A stretch of 64,000 nucleotides of DNA from Balneicella halophila (GCF_003096835.1 NZ_QENZ01000003.1:620001-684000); one strand, 5' to 3'. Positions 35,911 to 44,049 are shown, counted from the first letter of the stretch. Program-made: numbers and translations. Notes: generated by a model not told the origin, from the letters alone.

Positions 35911-38070
35911 ATGAAAATTTATAAACCAGAAGAATTGAGAAATATCGCCTTGATTGGCGCCTCCGGTGCGGGGAAAACGACCTTAGCAGAATGTATGATG
36001 CATGAGGGTGGCGTGATACCACGTCGCGGAAGTGTAGAGGATAAAAACACTGTTTCGGACTATTTCCCCGTAGAACATGATTATGGAAACTCTGTTTTTT
36101 CAACGGTACTCTATACCACATGGGATGGTAACAAGATAAACGTAATCGATACACCGGGCATGCCAGACTTTATTGATGGGGCAGTAGCCGCATTAAATGT
36201 TTGTGCAGTAGGTCTTATGGTTATAAATGCTAAACATGGTGCTGAGGTAGGTGCCGAGATTATGAGCCGTCATGCTAAGCGATTAAACAAACCGATGGTT
36301 TTTGCGATTAATAAATTAGATGACGAGAAGGCAAATTTCGAACAGACGATTGAGGAATGTAAAGTAAGTTTCGGAAAAAACAAGATTGCTATTGTACAAT
36401 TTCCTATAGAGGTAGGTGAAAACTTCAATGAGGTTGTTGATGTATTGGAAATGAAGCTTTACCGATATGATAACGAAGGAAAACTTCTCGAAACTATAGA
36501 TGTTCCTGATGAGCACAAGGAAAAGGCTGAAGAACTTCACAACGAGCTGGTAGAGAAAGCTGCTGAGAATGATGAAAGTTTAATGGAACTGTATTTTGAA
36601 AAAGGTTCATTAACTGAAGACGAGATGCGTGAAGGAATTAAAAAAGGGATGTTGGATAGAGAGCTGTATCCAGTATTTTGTACTTCAGCAGAGAAATCTA
36701 TGGGGGTACGCCGTCTTATGCGTTTTGCCAATAATGTATTTCCTTCACCAGCTGAATCAATACCAGCACAAACAACATCAGGTGATGAAGTGCCATGTGA
36801 TGTGAATGGAAAAACATCATTATTTATATTTAAAACATCTATTGAGCCACATCTTGGGGAAGTTTCTTATTTTAAAGTAATGTCTGGAGTTGTCAAAGAA
36901 GGACAAGATTTAATAAACTCTGCAAATCAAGGTAAAGAGCGTTTATCGCAACTTTATATTGTCGCTGGACGTAATCGTGAAAAGGTATCAGAGCTACAAG
37001 CAGGAGATATTGGGGCAACTGTAAAACTGAAGAATACCAAAAATGGGCATGCGCTCAATGAAAAAGGATTCGATGTGGAGTATCCTCCGATCAAATATCC
37101 TGAGCCAAAATTCCGTACAGCCATAAGACCAGTAGATGAAAGTAATGATGAGAGATTAGGAGAATTGTTGAGCAGATATCATGAAGAAGATCCAACATTA
37201 ATCGTAGAATATTCTAAAGAGCTGAAACAAATTCTAGTATATGGTCAAGGAGAATACCATCTGAATACCATGAAATGGCGTTTGAAAAATAATGAAAAAT
37301 TAGATATCGAATTCCATCCGCCAAAAATTCCGTATAGAGAAACGATTACCAAACTTGCCGCCGCCGATTATCGTCATAAAAAGCAGTCTGGTGGTGCAGG
37401 ACAATTTGGAGAAGTACATTTGCTGATAGAACCTTACGAAGAAGGAATGCCAGATCCAAGTGTTTATAAAATTGATGGCAAGGAAATAAAAGTAAATCTA
37501 AAAGGAACAGACGTTAATGAACTGAAGTGGGGAGGTAAGCTTGTTTTCTGTAACTGTATAGTTGGAGGTGTTATTGATACCAGATTTTTACCTGCAATAC
37601 AGAAAGGAATTATGGAAAAAATGGAAGAAGGTCCATTAACCGGCTCTTATGCTCGAGATATTCGCGTATGTGTTTATGATGGAAAGATGCACCCAGTTGA
37701 CTCTAATGAGTTATCCTTCATGTTAGCAGGACGTAAAGCCTTTAGCGCAGCATTTAAGCAGGCAGGTCCAAAAATTCTAGAGCCTATCTATGATGTGTCT
37801 GTATTAGTGCCAGAAGATAGAATGGGCGATGTGATGAGCGACTTACAAACACGCCGAGCAATGATTATGGGTATGGAGTCCGAATCAGGCTTCCAGAAAT
37901 TGAATGCAAGAGTTCCATTAGCAGAAATTGGTAAATACTCTACAGCTTTAAGTTCTCTTACGGGAGGTAGAGCTTCATTTACTCTGAAATTTGCCGAATA
38001 TGAAAAAGTACCGGGAGATGTTCAAGAAGAACTATTGAAAAAATATGAAGCTGAACAAGATGAGGAGTAG
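35911..38070 (+). CDS. fusA2: EF-G-like translation factor (EF-G2 type paralogue)
   Basis: A 719-residue translational GTPase-family protein with EF-G domain order: G domain (1-270), domain II, III, IV and V. G1 is GASGAGKTT (16-24) and G4 is NKLD (134-137). G3 is DTPGMPDF (80-87), where canonical EF-G has DTPGHVDF: the catalytic histidine is Met84. Domain IV has GGAGQFGEVHLLIEP and the C-terminus carries an EF-G C-like fold with DLQTRRAMIMGME. The divergent G1 and the lost histidine mark it as the paralogue rather than housekeeping FusA. In Bacteroides a paralogue called EF-G2 lacking GTPase activity supports translation during carbon limitation. Whether this protein is its orthologue should be tested. 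Confidence 0.8.
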   Translation: MKIYKPEELRNIALIGASGAGKTTLAECMMHEGGVIPRRGSVEDKNTVSDYFPVEHDYGNSVFSTVLYTTWDGNKINVIDTPGMPDFIDGAVAALNVCAVGLMVINAKHGAEVGAEIMSRHAKRLNKPMVFAINKLDDEKANFEQTIEECKVSFGKNKIAIVQFPIEVGENFNEVVDVLEMKLYRYDNEGKLLETIDVPDEHKEKAEELHNELVEKAAENDESLMELYFEKGSLTEDEMREGIKKGMLDRELYPVFCTSAEKSMGVRRLMRFANNVFPSPAESIPAQTTSGDEVPCDVNGKTSLFIFKTSIEPHLGEVSYFKVMSGVVKEGQDLINSANQGKERLSQLYIVAGRNREKVSELQAGDIGATVKLKNTKNGHALNEKGFDVEYPPIKYPEPKFRTAIRPVDESNDERLGELLSRYHEEDPTLIVEYSKELKQILVYGQGEYHLNTMKWRLKNNEKLDIEFHPPKIPYRETITKLAAADYRHKKQSGGAGQFGEVHLLIEPYEEGMPDPSVYKIDGKEIKVNLKGTDVNELKWGGKLVFCNCIVGGVIDTRFLPAIQKGIMEKMEEGPLTGSYARDIRVCVYDGKMHPVDSNELSFMLAGRKAFSAAFKQAGPKILEPIYDVSVLVPEDRMGDVMSDLQTRRAMIMGMESESGFQKLNARVPLAEIGKYSTALSSLTGGRASFTLKFAEYEKVPGDVQEELLKKYEAEQDEE

Positions 38071-38087
38071 TTTAACTATTTTACCAA

Positions 38088-38126
38088 CCAACAAAAAAGC
38101 CGACAATTTGTCGGCTTTTTTGTTGG
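38088..38126. terminator. Bidirectional terminator between the EF-G paralogue and the barrel gene
   Basis: A long perfect stem joins CCAACAAAAAAGCCGACA to TGTCGGCTTTTTTGTTGG around a 3-nt loop, with T-rich tracts in both directions. The two genes converge here. Confidence 0.85.
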
Positions 38127-38140
38127 GCTATATTTTTATC

Positions 38141-38650
38141 TTAAAATTTATAGGTAATTCCTATCTTACCACCTGAAGCGATATTTCCGCCACCAAATTC
38201 AAGATTTATCGCAAAATTATCTTGGAAATAATAACGACCGCCAATTTGTGCAGCAAGACCAATGCCTGAATCATCATAGTCATATCCATCCCAGTCATGA
38301 TCATAGCTAAAATTATTATAAGCTAATGTTAGACCCGCATAAACGTCCCAATTATTAGGAATTTCAAGAATTGTGTTAAAATGATAATCTCCGCGAGCAC
38401 CTATACTCAACCATGTACCGTCATCTTTATCTCCATGGTATTTAATATCAGCAGAAGAATATGATAGAATACCACCCACTGTAACGTCTGGATGTACTCC
38501 ATAATCAACACCAACATAAATAGGAATCTCCCAATCGCCAGAATTAAATCCAAAACCTGCATTCAATTGTGTTTCTCCTGGCATTAATCTTTGTCCGAAT
38601 GACAAAGTCGCTAACGACAACATTGCGACAATAACTGTTAATTTCTTCAT
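38141..38650 (-). CDS. Small outer-membrane beta-barrel protein
   Basis: The start is taken at ATG 38650 (169 residues); another ATG 9 bp upstream is equally possible. A signal peptide (MKKLTVIVAMLSLATLSFGQ) precedes about eight amphipathic strands (LNAGFGFNSGDWEIPIYVGVDYG, VTVGGILSYSSADI, GTWLSIGARGDYHF, WDVYAGLTLAYNNF, GIGLAAQIGGRYYF) and a C-terminal strand GKIGITYKF ending in Phe, the barrel-insertion signature. This size and layout match the eight-stranded porin-like/OmpA-barrel type. No specific function can be assigned. Confidence 0.7.
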   Translation of the reverse strand: MKKLTVIVAMLSLATLSFGQRLMPGETQLNAGFGFNSGDWEIPIYVGVDYGVHPDVTVGGILSYSSADIKYHGDKDDGTWLSIGARGDYHFNTILEIPNNWDVYAGLTLAYNNFSYDHDWDGYDYDDSGIGLAAQIGGRYYFQDNFAINLEFGGGNIASGGKIGITYKF

Positions 38651-38768
38651 GATATTCATTTTTTTAAGTTAATATTAAAGATGTTGCAAATAATGTGCCC
38701 TAAAGAATCTAAGCTACAAAGAGAGATAAAGAAGAAAAATTTTTTTAGAAGAGAAATTTCTCTAAAAT

Positions 38769-38799
38769 TTTGATACAAAGAAGAAAAGAAGTAATTTTG
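38769..38799 (+). promoter_or_regulatory. Promoter of the rpsF-rpsR-rplI operon
   Basis: TTTG (38769-38772), a 19-nt spacer and TAATTTTG (38792-38799) form an exact consensus promoter about 56 bp before the rpsF ATG. The short leader could hold an S6:S18-type autoregulatory structure, but I do not see one clearly. Confidence 0.75.
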
Positions 38800-38854
38800 C
38801 AACACTTTTTGAGTACAAGAAGTATTATACATTTAATAATTTAAAGGTTTTATT

Positions 38855-39202
38855 ATGAACAATTACGAGACCGTTTTCATTTTAACTCCCGTTTTATCTG
38901 AAGCTCAGGTAAAGGAAGCGGCAGACAAGTTCAGTAAACTAATTACTGACAACGGAGGTAAAATCGTAAACGAAGAAAAATGGGGATTGCGTAAGTTAGC
39001 TTATCCTATCCAAAAGAAATCAACAGGATTTTACCAGTTGATACAATTTGAAGCTGAAGGTGAATTTGTAAACACCTTAGAAACAGAGTACCGTCGTGAC
39101 GAGCGCATTATTCGATTCTTGACTTTCAAATTAGACAAGGACATGATTGAATATGCTGAGAAGAGAATTAAGAAAAACAAAGCTAAAAAAGAGGAGGCAT
39201 AA
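38855..39202 (+). CDS. rpsF: 30S ribosomal protein bS6
   Basis: 115 residues. The family pattern [11 protein letters not shown] at the start, the [18 protein letters not shown] segment and [12 protein letters not shown] identify bS6. The Lys/Glu-rich tail is usual. bS6 binds the 30S platform as a pair with bS18, encoded 3 bp downstream. In Bacteroidota this platform, with bS21, has been described as occluding the anti-Shine-Dalgarno sequence, consistent with the lack of Shine-Dalgarno sites throughout this window. Confidence 0.95.
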   Translation: MNNYETVFILTPVLSEAQVKEAADKFSKLITDNGGKIVNEEKWGLRKLAYPIQKKSTGFYQLIQFEAEGEFVNTLETEYRRDERIIRFLTFKLDKDMIEYAEKRIKKNKAKKEEA

Positions 39203-39205
39203 GAC

Positions 39206-39475
39206 ATGGCAACAAATCAAACTGAAATTAGATATCTTACCCCACCGTCAGTAGAACTTAAAAAGAAGAAATACTGTCGTTTCCAAAAAAACAAAATCAA
39301 GTACATTGACTACAAAGATCCAATTTATTTGAAGCAGTTTTTGAATGAGCAAGGTAAAATCCTTCCACGTCGTATCACAGGGACTTCGTTGAAATATCAA
39401 CGTAGAGTTGCACAAGCAGTAAAGCGTGCAAGACATCTTGCATTATTGCCTTACGTAACTGACTTAATGAAGTAG
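39206..39475 (+). CDS. rpsR: 30S ribosomal protein bS18
   Basis: 89 residues. [23 protein letters not shown] is represented in order, followed by [34 protein letters not shown], which is the bS18 core. The length is at the long end of the family because of a short N-terminal extension (about 15 residues before KKKYCRF), as in other Bacteroidota. It is in the operon between rpsF and rplI. Confidence 0.95.
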   Translation: MATNQTEIRYLTPPSVELKKKKYCRFQKNKIKYIDYKDPIYLKQFLNEQGKILPRRITGTSLKYQRRVAQAVKRARHLALLPYVTDLMK

Positions 39476-39498
39476 AACAAACAAAAAACGACGAAACC

Positions 39499-39963
39499 AT
39501 GGAAGTTATTTTAAAGAAAGATATGCCAGGCTTAGGCGATAGAAATGATATCGTGACAATAAAGCCAGGATACGGACACAACTATTTGATTCCTCAAGGT
39601 ATAGCAGTGGTTGCAACCCCTTCTGCGATAAAAGCGCATGAAGAGACTATGAAGCAACAGGCTAAAAAAGAGGTCAAGATTAGAGACGAAGCTCAAGAAT
39701 TAGCCAATAAGCTAAAAGGATTGGAGCTTAAAGTAAAAGTAAAAACAAGTGATAAAGGGAAGCTTTTTGGTACTGTAAACAATGCCACTATTGCTGATGC
39801 CATTAAGGAGCACGGTGTTGAACTAGACAGAAGACGTATTACCCTTAAAGATCCTGTAAAAACAGTAGGTACTTATGAGGCTGTAGTAAAATTGCACAAA
39901 GAAGTTTCTACAGATATTTCTTTTGAGGTGGTAGGACAAGAAACTAAAGAAGAAAAGAAATAA
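39499..39963 (+). CDS. rplI: 50S ribosomal protein bL9
   Basis: 154 residues. The N-terminal domain begins MEVILKKDMPGLGDRNDIV and continues with KPGYGHNYLIPQGIA, then a long central helix (about 41-75) and the C-terminal domain with KLFGTVNNATIADAI. The distribution and length match bL9, which spans from the L1 region of the 50S subunit. It is the last gene of the operon, with a terminator after it. Confidence 0.95.
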   Translation: MEVILKKDMPGLGDRNDIVTIKPGYGHNYLIPQGIAVVATPSAIKAHEETMKQQAKKEVKIRDEAQELANKLKGLELKVKVKTSDKGKLFGTVNNATIADAIKEHGVELDRRRITLKDPVKTVGTYEAVVKLHKEVSTDISFEVVGQETKEEKK

Positions 39964-39983
39964 AACTATTTCACAATTAAAGC

Positions 39984-40018
39984 AAAGGCTGTGCTCGTTT
40001 GAGTACAGCCTTTATTAT
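39984..40018. terminator. Shared terminator of rplI and nhaA
   Basis: AAAGGCTGT pairs with ACAGCCTTT with extra pairing toward the loop (CTC/GAG). The convergent nhaA stop begins immediately beyond it. Confidence 0.7.
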
Positions 40019-41332
40019 TTATTGCTCTGAGGATATTTTCGGTTTATTCGTATTCAATCTTAATATAATGTACCCAATAACTGCAGCTATAAATGAACCT
40101 ATTAAAATGCCAATCTTGGCAGAATCTATATGAACAGGGTCTCCAATAAAAGCTAAGCTTGCAATAAAAATCGCCATAGTAAATCCTATACCTGCCAAGA
40201 AAGAAACACCTATAATATGTCTTGTGCATATATCATTAGGGATATCAATAAGTTTTAATTTCTTCCCAAGTAAAACTAACCCTGTGATACCTATACTCTT
40301 CCCTAAAACTAAAGAGATCGTAATTACAAAAACAAAATGATAATCGATATTGGAACCGCTAAATGATACTCCTGCATTAGCTAATGCAAATATAGGAATG
40401 ATAAAATAGGCAACCCATCCGTGTAAGCTATCCTCAAGTTTTTGTAAGGGAGACTGGTACTTTTTAGTTAATTCCTCTAAATGATTAATCTCATCTCTTT
40501 GTTCTTTAGATAGAATAGACTCATCTAGAATTTTGGCTTTCTTGAGATTATCTGTTATTGCTGTTAATTCATTAAGATATTCTGAAGTGAGAATTTTTTG
40601 TCTTACAGGTACAGAAAAAGCCATTAATATTCCAGCGATTGTGGGGTGAATACCTGCTTTTAAAAACAATATCCATATTACAGTTCCAATAATTAATCCG
40701 AGATATTTCGAAAAAAACCCTTTGTAAGTTAAAAAGTATAATATGGCGAGAAATCCCGCCGCCCACAATAATAAAACGACATCGATATCGCCGGTATAGA
40801 ACAAAGCAATGACCAATACAGCACCAATATCATCTACAATAGCAAAGGCAGTTAAGAAAATAATGAGTCCCAAAGGAACGCGTTTCCCCAGTACCTTTAA
40901 AACAGCGAGAGAAAAAGCAATGTCAGTTGCCATGGGTATCCCCCAACCTTTCATCGTTTCAGGACTGTCGTTCAACGCAAGGTAAAATATCACAGGAACG
41001 ATCATTCCTCCAATAGCGCCAATTAGAGGGAAGGCTATTTTTTTCATTGAATTGAGCTCTCCAATCATCAATTCCCTTTTGATCTCTAAACCAATAAGAA
41101 AAAAGAATACCGCCATTAGTCCATCATTGATCCATAACAGCAGAGGTTTATTCAATGCGAAAAAGGGCGTTCTAAATCCCAATTGATATTCCCAAAGGGC
41201 TTGATAGGACTCAGCAAAAGGTGAGTTGACCCAAACTAGTGCTACGACTGTAGCAGCTAACAGTAGAATACCACTGAGACTTTCTGTGTTAAAGAATTTT
41301 TGAAATGGAGTGAGTAGTATAGATTTGGTCAT
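40019..41332 (-). CDS. nhaA: Na+/H+ antiporter NhaA
   Basis: A 437-residue polytopic membrane protein. Family landmarks occur in order: the LLLWINDGLMAVFFFLIGLEIKRE segment, GWGIPMATDIAFSLAVL, and the VDDIGAVLVIALFYT segment carrying the paired aspartates of the ion-binding site. HPTIAGILMAF and ANAGVSF follow, and the C-terminal half ends with SFLAGIGFTMAIFIA. A roughly 60-residue charged cytoplasmic insertion in the middle (around 245-300) is typical of Bacteroidota NhaA. It exports sodium in exchange for protons, fitting a salt-exposed habitat. Confidence 0.92.
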   Translation of the reverse strand: MTKSILLTPFQKFFNTESLSGILLLAATVVALVWVNSPFAESYQALWEYQLGFRTPFFALNKPLLLWINDGLMAVFFFLIGLEIKRELMIGELNSMKKIAFPLIGAIGGMIVPVIFYLALNDSPETMKGWGIPMATDIAFSLAVLKVLGKRVPLGLIIFLTAFAIVDDIGAVLVIALFYTGDIDVVLLLWAAGFLAILYFLTYKGFFSKYLGLIIGTVIWILFLKAGIHPTIAGILMAFSVPVRQKILTSEYLNELTAITDNLKKAKILDESILSKEQRDEINHLEELTKKYQSPLQKLEDSLHGWVAYFIIPIFALANAGVSFSGSNIDYHFVFVITISLVLGKSIGITGLVLLGKKLKLIDIPNDICTRHIIGVSFLAGIGFTMAIFIASLAFIGDPVHIDSAKIGILIGSFIAAVIGYIILRLNTNKPKISSEQ

Positions 41333-41449
41333 TGTTTCGATTTTTTAATATCCAAGGACGACAAAGTTAATAAATAAAATATTTTAGGTTTAAAATGTTT
41401 GATTATCTAATGATTACTTAATATTCTATTCGATTTTGAGTTGAATAGC

Positions 41450-41479
41450 TTGGACATTACAATAAGTTATTTACCTTTG
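41450..41479 (+). promoter_or_regulatory. Promoter of the methionine operon
   Basis: TTG (41450-41452), a 19-nt spacer and TACCTTTG (41472-41479) match the consensus. The first leader ATG begins only 6 nt after the -7 box, so the predicted transcript starts at or within a few bases of that ATG. Confidence 0.75.
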
Positions 41480-41484
41480 TTCAC

Positions 41485-41559
41485 ATGAAATTGAATAAAA
41501 ATATGATGATGTCTATGATGATGAGTAAAGAAATTTACGCAAAGGACATTATTATATAA
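41485..41559 (+). CDS. Methionine-rich leader peptide 1 (24 aa)
   Basis: The small ORF reads MKLNKNMMMSMMMSKE followed by IYAKDIII and stops at TAA 41557-41559. Seven of 24 residues are Met, in two MMM triplets (codons ATGATGATG at 41503-41511 and 41515-41523). It is followed by a terminator whose left arm is complementary to its codons 19-21. It lies in front of metY-metX-aspartokinase and is best read as a regulatory peptide whose translation senses methionyl-tRNA. The transcript would be leaderless or nearly so. Confidence 0.8.
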   Translation: MKLNKNMMMSMMMSKEIYAKDIII

Positions 41560-41617
41560 CTAAATAAAAGAAATAATAATTTGAAGCCTTTGCGAGAGCA
41601 AGGGCTTTTTTGTTTTT
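41538..41617 (+). promoter_or_regulatory. Attenuator 1: antiterminator/terminator pair
   Basis: The terminator stem AAGCCTTTGC (41584-41593), loop GAGA, GCAAGGGCTT (41598-41607) is followed by TTTTGTTTTT. The alternative helix pairs CGCAAAGG (41538-41545, inside the leader's last codons) with CCTTTGCG (41587-41594), a perfect 8-bp match that destroys the terminator's left arm. A ribosome waiting at the Met codons leaves 41538-41545 free; one that reaches the stop codon masks it and allows termination. Confidence 0.75.
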
Positions 41618-41630
41618 AACTTACTAATAG

Positions 41631-41720
41631 ATGCGTTTTATAAATAACAATACTAATTCAATGATGATGGGAATGATGCAAATGATGATGCACATAATGC
41701 TATTGTATTACCCAGATTAA
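41631..41720 (+). CDS. Methionine-rich leader peptide 2 (29 aa)
   Basis: A second small ORF, with no sequence similarity to the first outside its Met runs: MRFINNNTNSMMMGMMQMMM then HIMLLYYPD and TAA at 41718-41720. Ten of 29 residues are Met. It begins just after the first terminator, so it is transcribed only when attenuator 1 is read through. It is followed by its own terminator. Confidence 0.8.
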   Translation: MRFINNNTNSMMMGMMQMMMHIMLLYYPD

Positions 41721-41783
41721 AAGAAATGAAAACTATTTTTTAGAGTCCCTTCGGTAATACATATCCAAAGGGACTTTTTTTAT
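41704..41783 (+). promoter_or_regulatory. Attenuator 2: antiterminator/terminator pair
   Basis: The terminator stem AGTCCCTT-C-GG (41744-41754) pairs with CC-A-AAGGGACT (41765-41775) with one mismatch, and is followed by a T-run to 41782. The leader segment TGTATTACC (41704-41712) is perfectly complementary to GGTAATACA (41753-41761), which covers the top of the stem and its loop. As in attenuator 1, the 5' partner sits between the last Met codons and the stop codon. Confidence 0.65.
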
Positions 41784-41815
41784 TACTAAGAATTTATCAA
41801 TAAAAAAATAGAAAA

Positions 41816-43090
41816 ATGACAAGATTATCACAAAATACTCAAGCTTTACATATAGGACATAATACCGTAGAAAATGCTGGAACTCGGGCTGTTCCTATTT
41901 ATCAAACTTCCGGTTTTGTGTTTGAAAATACAGACCATGCAGCAGATTTATTTAGTTTAAAACAACCTGGGTACATTTATACGAGATTAAATAATCCTAC
42001 CAATGACATACTGGAAAAGCGATTAGCTGCCATTGAGAGAGGGATAGGAGCAGCAGTGTTTGCTTCTGGGATGTCCGCAATATCAACGACATTATTGACT
42101 CTATTAAAGTCAGGTGACCATATAGTTGCAAGTAATAGTTTATATGGTGGTACATTTAATTTATTAAGTGTTACTCTGCCTCGCTTTGGAATAGAGACGA
42201 GCTTTGTGGATTCAAACAATTTAGAAAATATCCGTACAAATATCCATGAGAATACAAAAGTTATATTTATTGAATCTTTAGGAAATCCTAAGCTTGACAT
42301 TCCAGACATAGAGGGAATTGCAAAAATTGCACATGAAAATAAGATTCCTCTCATTGTTGACAATACCGTAACATGTCCACTGTTGCTAAATCCAATAACA
42401 TATGGAGCTAATATTGTTGTGCATTCATTAACGAAGTACATCTCTGGACAGGGCACAACTGTTGGTGGAGCTGTGATAGATGCAGGTACTTTTGATTGGG
42501 CAAGTGGTAAATTTCCAGAATTTACAGAACCATCAAAAGGATATGATGGGTTTAAATATGTAGAATCTCTCGGAGAGCTCGCCTTTATTTCAAAGCTTAG
42601 ATTAGAAGGTTTAAGAGATTTTGGTGGCTCACTAAATGCGTACGATGACTTTCAGATAATTCAGGGTTTGGAGACTTTAGATGTAAGAATACAAAAACAT
42701 TCTAAGAATGCACTAGAATTAGCTAAGTGGCTAGAAAAACAAGAAGAGGTTGATTGGGTGAACTACCCGGGTTTAGTAAGCAGTGAATACTACGAATTAG
42801 CTCAGAAGTATCTGTCTAAAGGACAAGGCGGGTTACTGACATTTGGTCTGAAAGGGGGATATGAGGCTGCTAAGAAATTCTCTAATACAACTAAATTATT
42901 CGCATTAGTAGCAAACTTAGGAGATACAAAGTCACTGCTGATACACCCAGCAAGTACTACGCACCAACAATTTAGTAAGGAAAATCAAATTGCAACCGGA
43001 GTTACTGATAATCTTATCAGGCCATCTGTAGGCTTAGAAGATGTTGAAGATCTGAAGAATGATTTATTGAATGCTTTTAAAGCCATATGA
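41816..43090 (+). CDS. metY: O-acetylhomoserine sulfhydrylase (aminocarboxypropyltransferase)
   Basis: A 424-residue Cys/Met-metabolism PLP enzyme. The N-terminus TQALHIGH (family HAGQ-type region), AVPIYQTSGFVFENTDHAA, YTRLNNPTNDILEKRLAAIE and ASGMSAI are family signatures. The PLP-binding Lys is in HSLTKYISGQGTTVGGAV. Near the C-terminus HPASTTHQQ and RPSVGLEDVEDL are present. The length (about 425) and the long insertion after the PLP lysine indicate the O-acetylhomoserine-using MetY type rather than cystathionine synthase. It makes homocysteine from O-acetylhomoserine and sulfide. It is the first gene of the operon, 33 bp after attenuator 2, and it overlaps metX by 4 bp. Confidence 0.88.
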   Translation: MTRLSQNTQALHIGHNTVENAGTRAVPIYQTSGFVFENTDHAADLFSLKQPGYIYTRLNNPTNDILEKRLAAIERGIGAAVFASGMSAISTTLLTLLKSGDHIVASNSLYGGTFNLLSVTLPRFGIETSFVDSNNLENIRTNIHENTKVIFIESLGNPKLDIPDIEGIAKIAHENKIPLIVDNTVTCPLLLNPITYGANIVVHSLTKYISGQGTTVGGAVIDAGTFDWASGKFPEFTEPSKGYDGFKYVESLGELAFISKLRLEGLRDFGGSLNAYDDFQIIQGLETLDVRIQKHSKNALELAKWLEKQEEVDWVNYPGLVSSEYYELAQKYLSKGQGGLLTFGLKGGYEAAKKFSNTTKLFALVANLGDTKSLLIHPASTTHQQFSKENQIATGVTDNLIRPSVGLEDVEDLKNDLLNAFKAI

Positions 43091-44049
43091 TGGGAATATT
43101 ACAGCACCATAAATTATATGATTTTACTACAGAAAAGGGCACTCGCTATCCAGAGTTGAGTGTTTCTTTTCAAATCTTTGGTAAAAAACTTTACAGTGCG
43201 CCAATAGTTTTAGTAAATCATGCACTTACAGGAAATTCTGATGTAGTAAGTGAGAAAAAAGGCTGGTGGAAAGAAATTGTTGGAGAAGGCAAGTTGATTG
43301 ATTTAAATAAATATACAGTTATTGCATTGAATATTCCGGGTAATGGATATGACAATATTTTTTTTAATAATTATAAGGATTTTTCCGTAAAAGATATTGC
43401 AGAGATTTTTTATAGTGTGCTCGCTGAGTTAAATGTACAAAAGTTACATGCTATTATAGGAGGCTCTTTGGGCGGATCTATAGCTTGGCAAATCGCATGT
43501 CTATATCCTTCATTTTCAGAATATATTGTTCCAATAGCCTCAGATTGGAAAGCGACTGATTGGGTTATCGGGCATAGTGCGATACAAGAAAATATCCTGC
43601 TCAATTCCAAGCAACCTTTGGAAGATGCAAGAAAGATGGCGATGTTATTTTATAGAACGCCGGCTTCTTTTACACAGAAATTCAATAGAACGAAAACTGA
43701 AGATAAATTGCAATTTAATGTAGAGTCTTGGCTAAATCATCATGGTAAGAAACTAAATGAAAGATATAAACTAAAAGCTTACTTGCTGATGAATCATTTG
43801 TTGACTACTATAAGAATAGAGGAAGACGATTTATCGCAAATACAATCAAAAATTGTTCAAATTGCCGTTAATAGTGATTTGTATTACGTTGCTGATGAAA
43901 ATATCAAAACGCAAAAAATACTCAACCAGAAAGGGATTGAGAATGAATATTATGAAATACAATCCATTCATGGGCATGATGCTTTTCTGATTGAGCATCA
44001 GCAGATTACTAATTTTTTACAGCATGTTTTTTTAATAATAAAAAAATGA
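43087..44049 (+). CDS. metX: Homoserine O-acetyltransferase (alpha/beta-hydrolase type)
   Basis: 320 residues. An alpha/beta-hydrolase with LVNHALTGNSDV, the nucleophile elbow GGSLGGSIAWQIA and the C-terminal catalytic His in IHGHDAFLIEH matches MetX. The length is at the short end of the family because the lid region is compact. It makes O-acetylhomoserine, the substrate of MetY. Start and stop overlap metY and the kinase gene by 4 bp each (ATGA), so the three are translationally coupled. Confidence 0.85.
   Translation: MMGILQHHKLYDFTTEKGTRYPELSVSFQIFGKKLYSAPIVLVNHALTGNSDVVSEKKGWWKEIVGEGKLIDLNKYTVIALNIPGNGYDNIFFNNYKDFSVKDIAEIFYSVLAELNVQKLHAIIGGSLGGSIAWQIACLYPSFSEYIVPIASDWKATDWVIGHSAIQENILLNSKQPLEDARKMAMLFYRTPASFTQKFNRTKTEDKLQFNVESWLNHHGKKLNERYKLKAYLLMNHLLTTIRIEEDDLSQIQSKIVQIAVNSDLYYVADENIKTQKILNQKGIENEYYEIQSIHGHDAFLIEHQQITNFLQHVFLIIKK

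Noticed and set aside
38800-38854. S6:S18-type leader structure before rpsF
   Set aside because: I could not find a convincing conserved fold in the short leader.
41977-42456. 159-codon minus-strand ORF inside metY
   Set aside because: It is antisense to the PLP-enzyme core; metY is strongly supported on the plus strand.
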